Shown here piece by piece: positions 1 to 6,460 of a stretch of 8,930 nucleotides of DNA; within the stretch, counting starts at the first letter, position 1; every line of letters starts with the position of its first letter. A model generated the notes under the pieces. The model was not told where the DNA came from. It searched no databases and was given only the letters and a program-made list of their open reading frames with translations. The position numbers and the translations under genes are program-made. The stretch is from Alphaproteobacteria bacterium (GTDB lineage: Bacteria > Pseudomonadota > Alphaproteobacteria > Rhizobiales > Aestuariivirgaceae), in contig JAHEJE010000110.1 of NCBI GenBank assembly GCA_024639035.1, forward strand, positions 1 through 8,930. The letters run 5' to 3'.

Positions 1-212
1 CGCGCCGGTCGGGAGCATCGGGATTGCCGGGATGATAGGTGAACTTACTCTTGCCGCCATGAATGTACTGGTAGAAGACATGGCACCAGATGCACCACTT
101 CGATGTGTGCAGATGCAGCCAAGACCTCCTGCCGGCTCACCAGTGGCGCGGCAACCGTCAGCATCGCGAGTGCGAAACAAGTAGCGAACCATCTCACGAT
201 GTTTCGACCCAT
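1..212 (-). pseudogene. Small exported CxxCH protein, apparently frameshifted, cut by window edge
   Basis: I do not recognise this gene. An ATG at 212, 16 nt past the ilvN stop, opens a frame whose N-terminus looks like a Sec signal peptide: basic start (MGRNIVRW), hydrophobic core (FATCFALAMLTVAAPLV), possible cleavage after LAASA. That frame then degrades into unconvincing sequence and stops at 45-47 after 55 residues. One base over (+1), the frame stays open to the window edge with mostly G or C third positions and reads KWCIWCHVFYQY followed by a hydrophilic stretch. CIWCH (80-94) fits a CxxCH haem c motif. The +1 frame has no ATG, GTG or TTG start between its last stop (about 145-150) and this motif. 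The simplest reading is a small exported c-type cytochrome-like protein with a one-base frameshift between about 145 and 98, from mutation or sequencing error. Alternatively it is only a 55-aa protein, or non-coding. Confidence 0.4.
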
Positions 213-228
213 ACGCCCCGTAACCCCA

Positions 229-792
229 TTAAATCATCATCGCTTCCGGCCCGCGCGAGATCGCCGCTATGCCGGTACGCACCACTTCCTTCAGACCCAA
301 CGGCTGCATCAACGAGATGAACTGATCGACCTTGCGGGTCTTGCCGGTAAGCTCGAAGACGAAGTTGTCGTTGGTGGCATCGACGACGCGGGCGCGGAAG
401 GCATCGGCGAGACGCAGCGCCTCGACCCGCTGTTCGCCCTTGCCGGTGACCTTGATCAGCGCCAGTTCGCGCTCGATGGCATTACCGGAAACCGTGAGAT
501 CGGCCACCGAGTGCACCGGCACCAGGCGTTCGAGCTGCGCCTTGATCTGTTCGAGTACCGCCGAGGTGCCGCGGGTCTGGATGGTGATCCGCGAGATGTG
601 CGATTCGTGCTGGGTTTCCGATACGGTGAGCGACTCGATGTTATAGCCGCGGCCCGAGAACAGCCCGATGACGCGGGCCAGCACGCCTGGCTCGTTGTCG
701 ACCACGACGCACAGCGTGTGCACCACCTCGGGTGCCCGGGTGTCGTCGAGGAAGTAGGCCGAGCCGTGCTGGATATCTGTCTGCGTGTTCAT
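229..792 (-). CDS. ilvN: Acetolactate synthase small (regulatory) subunit
   Basis: Regulatory subunit of acetohydroxyacid synthase, the first shared step of valine, leucine and isoleucine synthesis. In this family it binds the catalytic subunit, raises its activity and confers feedback inhibition, usually by valine. The 187-aa product has the usual alphaproteobacterial length. An N-terminal ACT domain spans about residues 22-97, with the family signature DNEPGVLARVIGLFSGRGY at 32-50 followed by NIESLTV. The C-terminal AHAS small-subunit domain spans about 100-185 (ELALIKV, RLADAFRARVVD, EVVRTGIAAISRG). I chose the ATG at 792 because AGGAG lies 8 nt upstream (801-805). An in-frame GTG at 816 overlaps the ilvB stop as GTGA and would add eight residues (MSRAGDND); it is the less likely start. 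The gene directly follows ilvB and is surely co-transcribed with it. Confidence 0.95.
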   Translation of the reverse strand: MNTQTDIQHGSAYFLDDTRAPEVVHTLCVVVDNEPGVLARVIGLFSGRGYNIESLTVSETQHESHISRITIQTRGTSAVLEQIKAQLERLVPVHSVADLTVSGNAIERELALIKVTGKGEQRVEALRLADAFRARVVDATNDNFVFELTGKTRKVDQFISLMQPLGLKEVVRTGIAAISRGPEAMMI

Positions 793-800
793 GTCGTTGT

Positions 801-805
801 CTCCT
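801..805 (-). promoter_or_regulatory. Ribosome binding site of ilvN (AGGAG)
   Basis: AGGAG sits 8 nt before the ATG at 792, just after the ilvB stop. It favours this ATG over the GTG at 816, which overlaps the ilvB stop. The closeness of the ilvB stop suggests translational coupling of the two subunits; that part is inference. Confidence 0.65.
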
Positions 806-812
806 GCCCTGC

Positions 813-2591
813 TCACACCAGCACCTTGCCGGCCTCGTCGACCGCCGAGCCGACCTCCTCATCCGACACCTCCTCGCCCAGCAGCATCTCGTTGTGCGCC
901 TTGCCGGACGGGATCATCGGGAAACAGTTGGCCAGATTGGCGACCCGGCAATCGAAGATCACCGGCTGATCGCAGTCGATCATCGCCTGGATGGCGCCGT
1001 CGAGGTCTTGCGGCTTGGAGCACTGCATGCCGACGCAGCCATAGGCCTCGGCCAGCTTGACGAAATCCGGCAAGGCCTCGGTGTAGCTCTCCGACAGCCG
1101 GTTGCCGTGCAGCAGCTGCTGCCATTGGCGCACCATGCCCATATACTGGTTGTTGAGAATGAATATCTTGATCGGCAGCTTGTGCTGTACCGCCGTCGAC
1201 ATCTCCTGGATGGTCATCAGCACCGAGGCATCGCCGGCGATGTCGATGACCAGCGCATCCGGATGCGCCACCTGAACACCGGCCGCCGCCGGCAGGCCGT
1301 AGCCCATGGTGCCCAGACCGCCCGAGGTCATCCACTTGTTCGGCTCCTCAAAGCGGTAAAACTGTGCCGCCCACATCTGATGCTGGCCGACCTCGGTGGT
1401 GATGTAGGTCTCGCGGTCCTTGGTCAGCTCATACAGCCGCTCGATGGCGTATTGCGGCATGATGACATCCGAGTTGGCCTTGTATTTGAGGCACTCCACG
1501 CGCCGCCAGCGGCCGATCTGTCGCCACCAGCCCTGCAGAGCATCCCAGTTCTGTTCCTGGCCGCGTGCCTTCAGCCCGGCAATGATGTCACCCAGGACAT
1601 TGGCGCAGTCGCCGACGATCGGGACATCCACCGGGATGATCTTGTTGATCGACGAGGGGTCGATATCGATATGGATCTTCTTGGAGTCCGGCGAAAACGC
1701 ATCGGTGCGTCCGGTGATCCGGTCATCGAACCGCGCCCCGACGCACAGCATGACGTCGCAATCGTGCATCGCCATATTGGCCTCGTAGGTGCCGTGCATG
1801 CCGAGCATGCCGACCCATTCCTTGCCCGAGGCCGGAAACGCACCGAGGCCCATCAGGGTCGAGGTGATCGGGTAACCGGTCATCGCCACCAGTTCACGCA
1901 GCAGCTTTGAGGCCTGCGGGCCGGAGTTGATCACCCCGCCGCCGGAATAGATGATCGGCCGCTTGGCCGTGGCCAGCAGTTCGACGGCCTGGGCGATGCG
2001 CTCCGGCGTGCCGGCGACGGTCGGCTTGTAGGTCTTGTGCACGATGTTCTGCGGCCCGACGTAGGTGCCGGTGGCGAACTGGACATCCTTGGGCACATCG
2101 ACGACGACCGGGCCGGGCCGGCCGGAGGTCGCGACGTAGAACGCCTCGTGCATGATCCGCGCCAGGTCGTTGACGTCCTTGACCAGGTAGTTGTGCTTGG
2201 TGCACGGCCGGGTGATGCCGACCGTATCGCACTCCTGAAAGGCATCGTTGCCGATCAGATGCGTCGGCACCTGGCCGGTGATGCAGACCATGGGGATCGA
2301 ATCCATCAATGCATCGGTCAGGCCGGTCACCGCGTTGGTGGCGCCGGGCCCGGAGGTCACCAGGACAACGCCCGCCTTGCCGGTTGAGCGGGCATAGCCT
2401 TCCGCGGCGTGGGTCGCGCCCTGCTCATGACGCACCAGGATGTGACGGACATGCTCCTGCTGGAAAATCTCATCGTAGATCGGCAGCACCGCACCGCCCG
2501 GATAGCCAAAGACATGGGCCACACCCTGATCGGCCAATGCCGTCAGAATGATTTCCGCACCCGTCATCTGTTGTCCGTCTTGTTCGCCCAT
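813..2591 (-). CDS. ilvB: Acetolactate synthase large (catalytic) subunit
   Basis: Catalytic subunit of acetohydroxyacid synthase (ThDP-, FAD- and Mg-dependent). It joins two pyruvates to 2-acetolactate, or pyruvate and 2-ketobutyrate to 2-aceto-2-hydroxybutyrate. The 592 residues match the family. The N-terminal ThDP-binding Pyr domain carries FGYPGGAVLPIYD (28-40) and the ThDP-activating glutamate E56 in RHEQGATHAAEGYAR. The central FAD-binding domain covers roughly 200-340. The C-terminal PP domain has the ThDP/Mg motif running from GDAS (453) to NN (480-481), then QYMGMVRQWQQ, a typical AHAS segment. The first ATG (2591) is taken; a second ATG at residue 9 is a possible start and neither has a strong Shine-Dalgarno. 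The gene could be named ilvI or ilvB; with ilvN next to it this is the biosynthetic enzyme. It is expressed behind the leader and attenuator at 2656-2805. Confidence 0.96.
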   Translation of the reverse strand: MGEQDGQQMTGAEIILTALADQGVAHVFGYPGGAVLPIYDEIFQQEHVRHILVRHEQGATHAAEGYARSTGKAGVVLVTSGPGATNAVTGLTDALMDSIPMVCITGQVPTHLIGNDAFQECDTVGITRPCTKHNYLVKDVNDLARIMHEAFYVATSGRPGPVVVDVPKDVQFATGTYVGPQNIVHKTYKPTVAGTPERIAQAVELLATAKRPIIYSGGGVINSGPQASKLLRELVAMTGYPITSTLMGLGAFPASGKEWVGMLGMHGTYEANMAMHDCDVMLCVGARFDDRITGRTDAFSPDSKKIHIDIDPSSINKIIPVDVPIVGDCANVLGDIIAGLKARGQEQNWDALQGWWRQIGRWRRVECLKYKANSDVIMPQYAIERLYELTKDRETYITTEVGQHQMWAAQFYRFEEPNKWMTSGGLGTMGYGLPAAAGVQVAHPDALVIDIAGDASVLMTIQEMSTAVQHKLPIKIFILNNQYMGMVRQWQQLLHGNRLSESYTEALPDFVKLAEAYGCVGMQCSKPQDLDGAIQAMIDCDQPVIFDCRVANLANCFPMIPSGKAHNEMLLGEEVSDEEVGSAVDEAGKVLV

Positions 2592-2655
2592 CGTCGTGTT
2601 CCGCGTTCTCTTGTTCGTTGCACAAGGTTCGTAGCCCTGAATATGTCAGCCAGGC

Positions 2656-2682
2656 AATAAAAAAGGCCCCTGAAGGGACCTT
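2656..2682 (-). terminator. Intrinsic terminator (attenuator) of the ilvBN leader
   Basis: Read on the minus strand, AAGGTCCC - TTCA - GGGGCCTT forms an 8-bp stem (one G-U pair) with a 4-nt loop, followed directly by TTTTATT. It lies 30 nt after the stop of the Ile-Leu-Val-Val leader peptide and 64 nt before the ilvB ATG, so it can stop transcription before the structural genes. miaA ends further upstream, so it would also stop read-through from miaA. The hairpin and T-run are seen directly; the attenuation role is inferred from position. Confidence 0.8.
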
Positions 2683-2685
2683 GTT

Positions 2686-2738
2686 GCGCGCGCTTTCCGT
2701 TCACCGGGTAGCTTATCGGGCTACCCCGGAGGCGCGCG
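2686..2738 (-). promoter_or_regulatory. Leader RNA hairpin enclosing the ilvL stop codon
   Basis: GGGTAGC and GCTACCC (2720-2726 and 2706-2712) pair perfectly, extended by CCGG/CCGG across a one-base bulge. The UAA stop of the leader peptide lies in the 7-nt loop (2713-2719). Outside this stem, GCGCGC at 2732-2737 and GCGCGCGC at 2686-2693 can also pair. A hairpin spanning the stop codon fits the pause or protector structure of an attenuator. I could not find by eye a clear antiterminator that sequesters the 5' arm of the terminator; a fold calculation is needed. Confidence 0.55.
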
Positions 2739-2769
2739 TCATCACCACGAGAATTGCTGTCGTATTCAT
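2713..2769 (-). CDS. ilvL: ilvBN operon leader peptide (attenuator peptide)
   Basis: An 18-codon open frame on the minus strand reads MNTTAILVVMTRASGVAR and ends in TAA. Codons 6-9 are ATT CTC GTG GTG, that is Ile-Leu-Val-Val, the end products of the pathway encoded downstream. It lies between a good sigma70-type promoter and an intrinsic terminator, with ilvB following, the classic layout of a ribosome-mediated attenuator. When charged Ile, Leu or Val tRNA is scarce a ribosome should stall at codons 6-9 and change folding downstream. No Shine-Dalgarno fits: the predicted transcription start is at or within 2 nt of the ATG, so the peptide would be read from a leaderless mRNA. The peptide is too short for routine gene callers. 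Its sequence is direct; its role is inferred from position and codon content. The name is by analogy to enterobacterial ilvL leaders. Confidence 0.78.
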   Translation of the reverse strand: MNTTAILVVMTRASGVAR

Positions 2770-2776
2770 GAGGCGG

Positions 2777-2805
2777 GTTTTAGGCGGCTTCACCGGCCGG
2801 GTCAA
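2777..2805 (-). promoter_or_regulatory. Promoter of the ilvL-ilvBN operon
   Basis: On the minus strand TTGACC (2800-2805) is followed by exactly 17 nt and then TAAAAC (2777-2782): 5/6 and 4/6 matches to sigma70 consensus with ideal spacing. Seven nt separate the -10 box from the leader ATG, so transcription should start at about 2769-2771. The -35 box contains the TGA stop of miaA (2802-2804). I see no other equally good promoter between miaA and ilvB. Confidence 0.7.
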
Positions 2806-3755
2806 GGGGCGTCGCCGATGACCCAATCACCGCCTGCCCGGTCGAATGCTTGAATCAGCTCATCAGGTGCGGCATGGACGGGCCAGTCGGTCATCTGGCC
2901 GCGTATCCAGGTCATCTGCCGCTTGGCATAGCGTCGTGAGGCGGTCTTTGCCTTGGCGATGGCATCTTCGATCGATACCGCGCCGGTGAGATGCCGAGCC
3001 AGTTCCGGGACGCCGATGGCCTTCATCACCGGCAGGTCGAGATCGAGCCGGCGCGCCAGCAAGGCCGCGACCTCGTCGAGCGCCCCGCGCGCTAGCATCG
3101 TATCGAACCGGCGCTCGATCCGGTCATACAGATCCTCGCGCGGCGGCATCAGTGCCGCCTTGGCGAGCACATCCGCCGGCCGTACCAGAGGCTTTGTCGC
3201 TGCACTCTGCCATTTGCGGATCGACTTGCCGGTCGCCTCATGCACCGCCAGCGCCCGCACGATGCGCTGGCCATCGTTTGTGTCTATGCCGTCGGCAGCA
3301 TCGGGATCGCGCGCCATCAAGACGCCATGCAACGCCCACGGCCCGTCCTCCTTCAATACCCGCCGCCAGCGCCTTTCGATCTGCGCCGGCACCGCCGGCA
3401 TCTCGGCAAGTCCCTCGCACAGCGCCTTGAAGTAAAGCCCCGTCCCGCCGGCGAACACCACCGGCTGCCCGCGTCGTGCCGCGGTTTTCAAGACCAGGCC
3501 GACATCGACCAGCCACCGGCCCACCGAGTAGCGTTCCGCCCCGTCGACATGACCGAACAGGTGATGCGGCGCCAGCGCCAGGTCATCCGGCTCCGGCTGC
3601 GCCGTCACGATGTGCAGGTCGCGGTAGACCTGCATGGCATCCGCATTGACGACAATCCCGCCCAGCGCGGCGGCGACGCGGGCTGCAGCCAGCGACTTGC
3701 CGCTGGCCGTCGGCCCTGCGATAAGAACAACCCGCAGCCTGGTCATGCGCCACAT
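2802..3755 (-). CDS. miaA: tRNA dimethylallyltransferase (delta-2-isopentenylpyrophosphate transferase)
   Basis: Transfers a dimethylallyl group to N6 of A37 in tRNAs reading codons that start with U, the first step of i6A/ms2i6A formation. The 317 residues match the family. The Walker A P-loop GPTASGKS is at residues 14-21. NADAMQVYRDL follows, the usual D-S-M-Q region with Ser replaced by Ala. FAGGTGLYFKAL is the conserved GGTGLY block, and RRYAKRQMTWIRGQ near the C-terminus is the R-YAKRQ-TW-R signature. The first ATG (3755) has GGCGG just upstream; ATG at residue 4 (3746) is a real alternative. The start is 27 nt from that of divergent serB, so the two promoters must overlap or lie inside each other's coding DNA. 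The stop codon is part of the ilv promoter -35 box. No hfq follows, unlike enterobacteria. Confidence 0.95.
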   Translation of the reverse strand: MWRMTRLRVVLIAGPTASGKSLAAARVAAALGGIVVNADAMQVYRDLHIVTAQPEPDDLALAPHHLFGHVDGAERYSVGRWLVDVGLVLKTAARRGQPVVFAGGTGLYFKALCEGLAEMPAVPAQIERRWRRVLKEDGPWALHGVLMARDPDAADGIDTNDGQRIVRALAVHEATGKSIRKWQSAATKPLVRPADVLAKAALMPPREDLYDRIERRFDTMLARGALDEVAALLARRLDLDLPVMKAIGVPELARHLTGAVSIEDAIAKAKTASRRYAKRQMTWIRGQMTDWPVHAAPDELIQAFDRAGGDWVIGDAP

Positions 3756-3782
3756 CCGCCATTGTGAATACCGAAAGTCATC

Positions 3783-4667
3783 ATGTTCGTTCTGTCCCTG
3801 ATATCAAGCCCCGAGCAGCCGCTTGTCACGACTGAACTGGCCGCCGCTGTGGCCGGCCGCGCCGGCGCCCGCGAAATCGTCTGGCTGGCCCGGGGCATCG
3901 CCTGCGATCTGCCGTTGCAAGAAACCTCGCCCGATGCCGCGCTGCACGCCGCCCGCGCCATCATCGCCACCGCCCCGATCGATGTAAACGTCGTTCCCCG
4001 GCACAACCGCCGCAAGCGGCTGCTGATTGCCGACATGGACTCGACCATGATCCACCAGGAATGCATCGATGAACTCGGTATTGCCGCCGGCGCCGGCGAT
4101 CACATCAAGGAGGTGACCCGCCGCGCCATGCGTGGTGAAATCGATTTCGTCGAGGCCCTGAAAGAGCGCGTAACGTTCATGAAAGGCCTTCGAGAAAGCG
4201 TCATCCAGTCGGTCATCGACGACATCATAACCTTCGTTCCCGGCGGCCGCACACTGGTCTCAACCATGAAGGCAAGTGGCGCCTATTGCGCCTTGATTTC
4301 CGGCGGCTTTTCGCAGTTCACCCACCACGTCGCATACCACTGCGGCTTCGACAGCCATCAGGCCAACCGGCTGATCATCGAGAACGGCCTTCTGACCGGC
4401 CGTGTCGAGCAGCCCGCACTCGGCAGTGCAGCGAAACTGGAAGCCCTCGGCCGCCTCACCGGGCAACGGCAATTGCAGCCATGCGATGCCATTACGGTCG
4501 GCGACGGGGCAAACGATGTGGCGATGCTGCAGGCCGCCGGAATGGGCGTCGCCATGCACGCCAAGCCGGCCGTCCGCGACGCCGCCCAGTATGTCATCGA
4601 TCACGGCGACCTGACCGCCCTGCTCTATCTGCAGGGCTACGCCGGTTCCGATTTCATCACCGGCTGA
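3783..4667 (+). CDS. serB: Phosphoserine phosphatase
   Basis: HAD-superfamily enzyme that hydrolyses O-phosphoserine to serine, the last step of serine synthesis, in the cytoplasm. The 294-aa product has an N-terminal domain (about 1-75) as in long SerB proteins, then the catalytic core. HAD motif I is DMDSTMI with nucleophile D84 and acid/base D86, followed by E93 in HQECIDELG, typical of SerB. Motif II is LISGGFSQF (S173), motif III lysine is probably K218 in SAAKLEALGRL, and motif IV is GDGANDVAM (D241, D245). The ATG at 3783 has only a weak ribosome site (GAAAG). It is the only plus-strand gene in the window, divergent from miaA and convergent with the Do-type protease gene, whose stop is 12 nt away. 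All catalytic residues are present, so it should be active. Confidence 0.95.
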   Translation: MFVLSLISSPEQPLVTTELAAAVAGRAGAREIVWLARGIACDLPLQETSPDAALHAARAIIATAPIDVNVVPRHNRRKRLLIADMDSTMIHQECIDELGIAAGAGDHIKEVTRRAMRGEIDFVEALKERVTFMKGLRESVIQSVIDDIITFVPGGRTLVSTMKASGAYCALISGGFSQFTHHVAYHCGFDSHQANRLIIENGLLTGRVEQPALGSAAKLEALGRLTGQRQLQPCDAITVGDGANDVAMLQAAGMGVAMHAKPAVRDAAQYVIDHGDLTALLYLQGYAGSDFITG

Positions 4668-4691
4668 AGCGTATCCTGCTCAGCCTTTCTT
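4662..4691 (+). terminator. Terminator of serB, built from the ends of two convergent genes
   Basis: On the plus strand GGCTGAAGC and GCTCAGCC can pair as an 8-bp stem with one bulged A and a 7-nt loop (GTATCCT), followed by TTTCTT. The left arm contains the serB TGA stop (4665-4667); the right arm contains the stop codon of the convergent protease gene (4680-4682) and its last Gly codon. Only the serB direction has a T-rich tail, which is interrupted by C, so efficiency may be moderate. No comparable tail exists for the minus strand. Confidence 0.5.
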
Positions 4692-6179
4692 CAAGCGTAG
4701 GGCGATGAAGTGCGGGTCGAACTTGCGTGACGCTTTCAGCACCAGCAGCAGGATCGAGTTGCGGCCTTCCTTTTTCAACTCTTCGACCTGCGCCGACACA
4801 TCACCCGGCTGGGAAATCTTCTGTTCGCCCGCCTCGGCGATGACATCGCCCGGCTCAATGCGCTTTTCCGCCGCCGGGCTGTCGGGTGACACCTCGGTCA
4901 CCACCGCGCCCTCGATCTCTCCGCCGATCTTGAACTTGGCGCGCAATTCATCGTTCAACGGCATAAGTTTCATGCCGAGAACGTCCGCACCATTGTCTTG
5001 ATCCGCTTTGCCGCTTTCGGCTTTGGCGGCAATCTTTTCGCCTTCTTCGAGCCGCCCGAGTTCGACTTCGATCTGTTGCGGTTTACCCTTGCGCATGATT
5101 TCGACGGTCACCGTCGATCCAACCGGTGCGCGTGCCACCAGCCGCGGCAGGTCGCGCATCTGATCGACATCCTTGCCGTCGAACTTCACGATCACGTCGC
5201 CGGCCTTGATCCCGGCTTTTTCGGCAGGTCCCGTCGCCGTGACATCGGCAACCAGCGCCCCGCTCGGCTTGTCCAGCCCGAGACTTTCGACCATGTCCTC
5301 GCCGACCGACTGGATCTTGACGCCAAGCCAGCCGCGCCGGGTTTCGCCGAAATTGCGCAACTGATCGATCACCCCGACCGCCGTCGATGACGGTACCGAA
5401 AAGCCGATGCCGATCGACCCGCCGCTGGGCGAGATAATCGCCGTATTGATGCCGATCACCTCACCGTTCATGTTGAACAGCGGCCCGCCGGAATTGCCCC
5501 GGTTGATCGCAGCATCGGTCTGGATGAAGTCGTCATAGGGCCCGGAGTTGATGTTGCGGTTGCGCGCCGACACAATGCCCAGCGTCACCGAGCCGCCAAG
5601 CCCGAACGGATTGCCGATGGCCATCACCCAGTCGCCAACCCGGATGTTGTTGCTGTTGCCGAACGATACCGCCGGCAGCGGCTTGTCCGGGTTCACCTTC
5701 AGCACCGCCAGGTCGGTCTTGGCGTCACGGCCGATGACTTCGGCTTTCAATTTGCTGCCGTCGGCAAAATTGACCTGCACCTCGTCGGCGCCGTCAATCA
5801 CATGGTTGTTGGTGATGATGATGCCGTCGGGATCGACGACAAACCCGGAACCGAGCGAATTGAGGTTGCGCGACCGTGGCGGCTGGTTCTTGTTCTTGCC
5901 ACGCTTTTCAAAGAACTCTTCGAAGAACTCGCGAAACGGCGAACCTTCCGGCAGATCGGGGATCGGCAGGTTCTCGCTGCGGCCCTTGACACTTTGCCGG
6001 GTCGATATGTTGACCACCGCCGGTGTCAGTTGCTCCGCCAGATCGGCGACCGATTGCGGGCCCGCCGCCCGGGCGTCGGCCGCAGCCGCGACCAGCAGCA
6101 CCATCAGCATGATGAACATCGTCACCTGTTGCGCAACGCGCTGGTGCAAGGGCAGTTCAGGCCGGGCAATTGCAGACAT
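4680..6179 (-). CDS. degP: Do/DegP-type periplasmic serine endoprotease (HtrA family)
   Basis: Envelope protease and chaperone of the HtrA family, expected to degrade misfolded periplasmic proteins. The 499 aa start with a signal sequence (hydrophobic MFIMLMVLLVAAAA at 21-34, likely cleavage after ARA near 38). The trypsin-like domain holds the full triad: H126 in TNNHVIDGADE, D156 in KTDLAVLKV and S230 in RGNSGGPLFN. Two PDZ domains follow, at about 274-365 (RRGWLGV, AGIKAGDVIVKFDG) and 385-490 (RIEPGDVIAEAGE). A linker rich in F and E (about 80-93) lies before the catalytic core. ATG 6179 is chosen over an in-frame ATG at 6323 because GGAG sits 8 nt upstream and a signal peptide follows; the longer form would overlap the DUF2065 gene. 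It may equally be called degQ, mucD or htrA. It lies 86 nt after the DUF2065 gene and may share its transcript; I found no convincing own promoter. Confidence 0.93.
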   Translation of the reverse strand: MSAIARPELPLHQRVAQQVTMFIMLMVLLVAAAADARAAGPQSVADLAEQLTPAVVNISTRQSVKGRSENLPIPDLPEGSPFREFFEEFFEKRGKNKNQPPRSRNLNSLGSGFVVDPDGIIITNNHVIDGADEVQVNFADGSKLKAEVIGRDAKTDLAVLKVNPDKPLPAVSFGNSNNIRVGDWVMAIGNPFGLGGSVTLGIVSARNRNINSGPYDDFIQTDAAINRGNSGGPLFNMNGEVIGINTAIISPSGGSIGIGFSVPSSTAVGVIDQLRNFGETRRGWLGVKIQSVGEDMVESLGLDKPSGALVADVTATGPAEKAGIKAGDVIVKFDGKDVDQMRDLPRLVARAPVGSTVTVEIMRKGKPQQIEVELGRLEEGEKIAAKAESGKADQDNGADVLGMKLMPLNDELRAKFKIGGEIEGAVVTEVSPDSPAAEKRIEPGDVIAEAGEQKISQPGDVSAQVEELKKEGRNSILLLVLKASRKFDPHFIALRLKKG

Positions 6180-6187
6180 TTTCGCTA

Positions 6188-6191
6188 CTCC
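6188..6191 (-). promoter_or_regulatory. Ribosome binding site of the Do-type protease gene (GGAG)
   Basis: GGAG lies 8 nt before the ATG at 6179. Together with the signal peptide that begins there it settles the start in favour of this ATG over the upstream in-frame ATG at 6323. Confidence 0.6.
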
Positions 6192-6265
6192 GAATCTTCC
6201 AGTAATCTCATATAGCGCAGGCAAGGTGCCGCGCAGCTTCACAATTGAGTGCACCGCCATGGCGT

Positions 6266-6460
6266 TCAGGCAAGCAGACTGCGCGCCATCCAGACGATCA
6301 GCACACCGCCGCCGACGGCCCACAGCCCGGCAACCCGCATCTTTTCTTCCGGCATGGTTTCAATCAACCGAGACATTTCCTTCAGGAACCCCGGTGCCAG
6401 CGCATAGACCAATCCTTCGAGGACGAAGACCAGGCCCACCGCTGTCACAAGCTCACTCAT
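6266..6460 (-). CDS. DUF2065 (YjeT-like) small membrane protein
   Basis: A 64-aa protein with two predicted membrane helices: about residues 4-22 (LVTAVGLVFVLEGLVYALA) and 43-63 (VAGLWAVGGGVLIVWMARSLL), joined by a short polar loop (EMSRLIETMPEEKMR). Size, topology and position directly after hflC match the DUF2065 family, which includes E. coli YjeT, also encoded next to hflC. Its function is unknown; conserved linkage suggests a role with the HflKC complex, which is inference. The ATG overlaps the hflC stop as ATGA (4 nt), so translation is probably coupled. Confidence 0.88.
   Translation of the reverse strand: MSELVTAVGLVFVLEGLVYALAPGFLKEMSRLIETMPEEKMRVAGLWAVGGGVLIVWMARSLLA

Noticed and set aside
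103..969. Plus-strand open frame of 288 codons opposite ilvN
   Set aside because: Antisense shadow of ilvN and the ilvB end. Its sequence (for example RRGAAGLDGDPRDVRFVLGF) is low-complexity mirror translation.
732..1910. Long plus-strand open frame of 392 codons opposite ilvB
   Set aside because: It lies antisense to the highly conserved ilvB and has the repetitive His/Arg/Leu/Asp-rich composition typical of the mirror frame of a GC-rich gene. No domain or ribosome site supports it.
2578..2617. Nine-base direct repeat CGAACAAGA on both sides of the ilvB start (minus strand)
   Set aside because: Short and seen only twice; it could be a minor duplication around the start codon or chance, and no regulatory meaning can be assigned.
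3756..3782. Possible divergent promoter in the 27-bp gap between miaA and serB
   Set aside because: The gap is too short to hold two promoters and I found no pair of boxes with good match and spacing on either strand near it.
6180..6265. Own promoter for the protease gene, for example TATATG near 6210 or TTGTGA at 6239-6244
   Set aside because: Neither box has a partner at 16-18 nt with reasonable match, and no convincing heat-shock or ECF sigma pattern is visible, so none is annotated.
6180..6323. N-terminal extension of the Do-type protease to ATG 6323
   Set aside because: The added 48 residues are rich in Arg and Cys, overlap the DUF2065 gene and would bury the signal peptide. The ATG at 6179 has GGAG at proper spacing.
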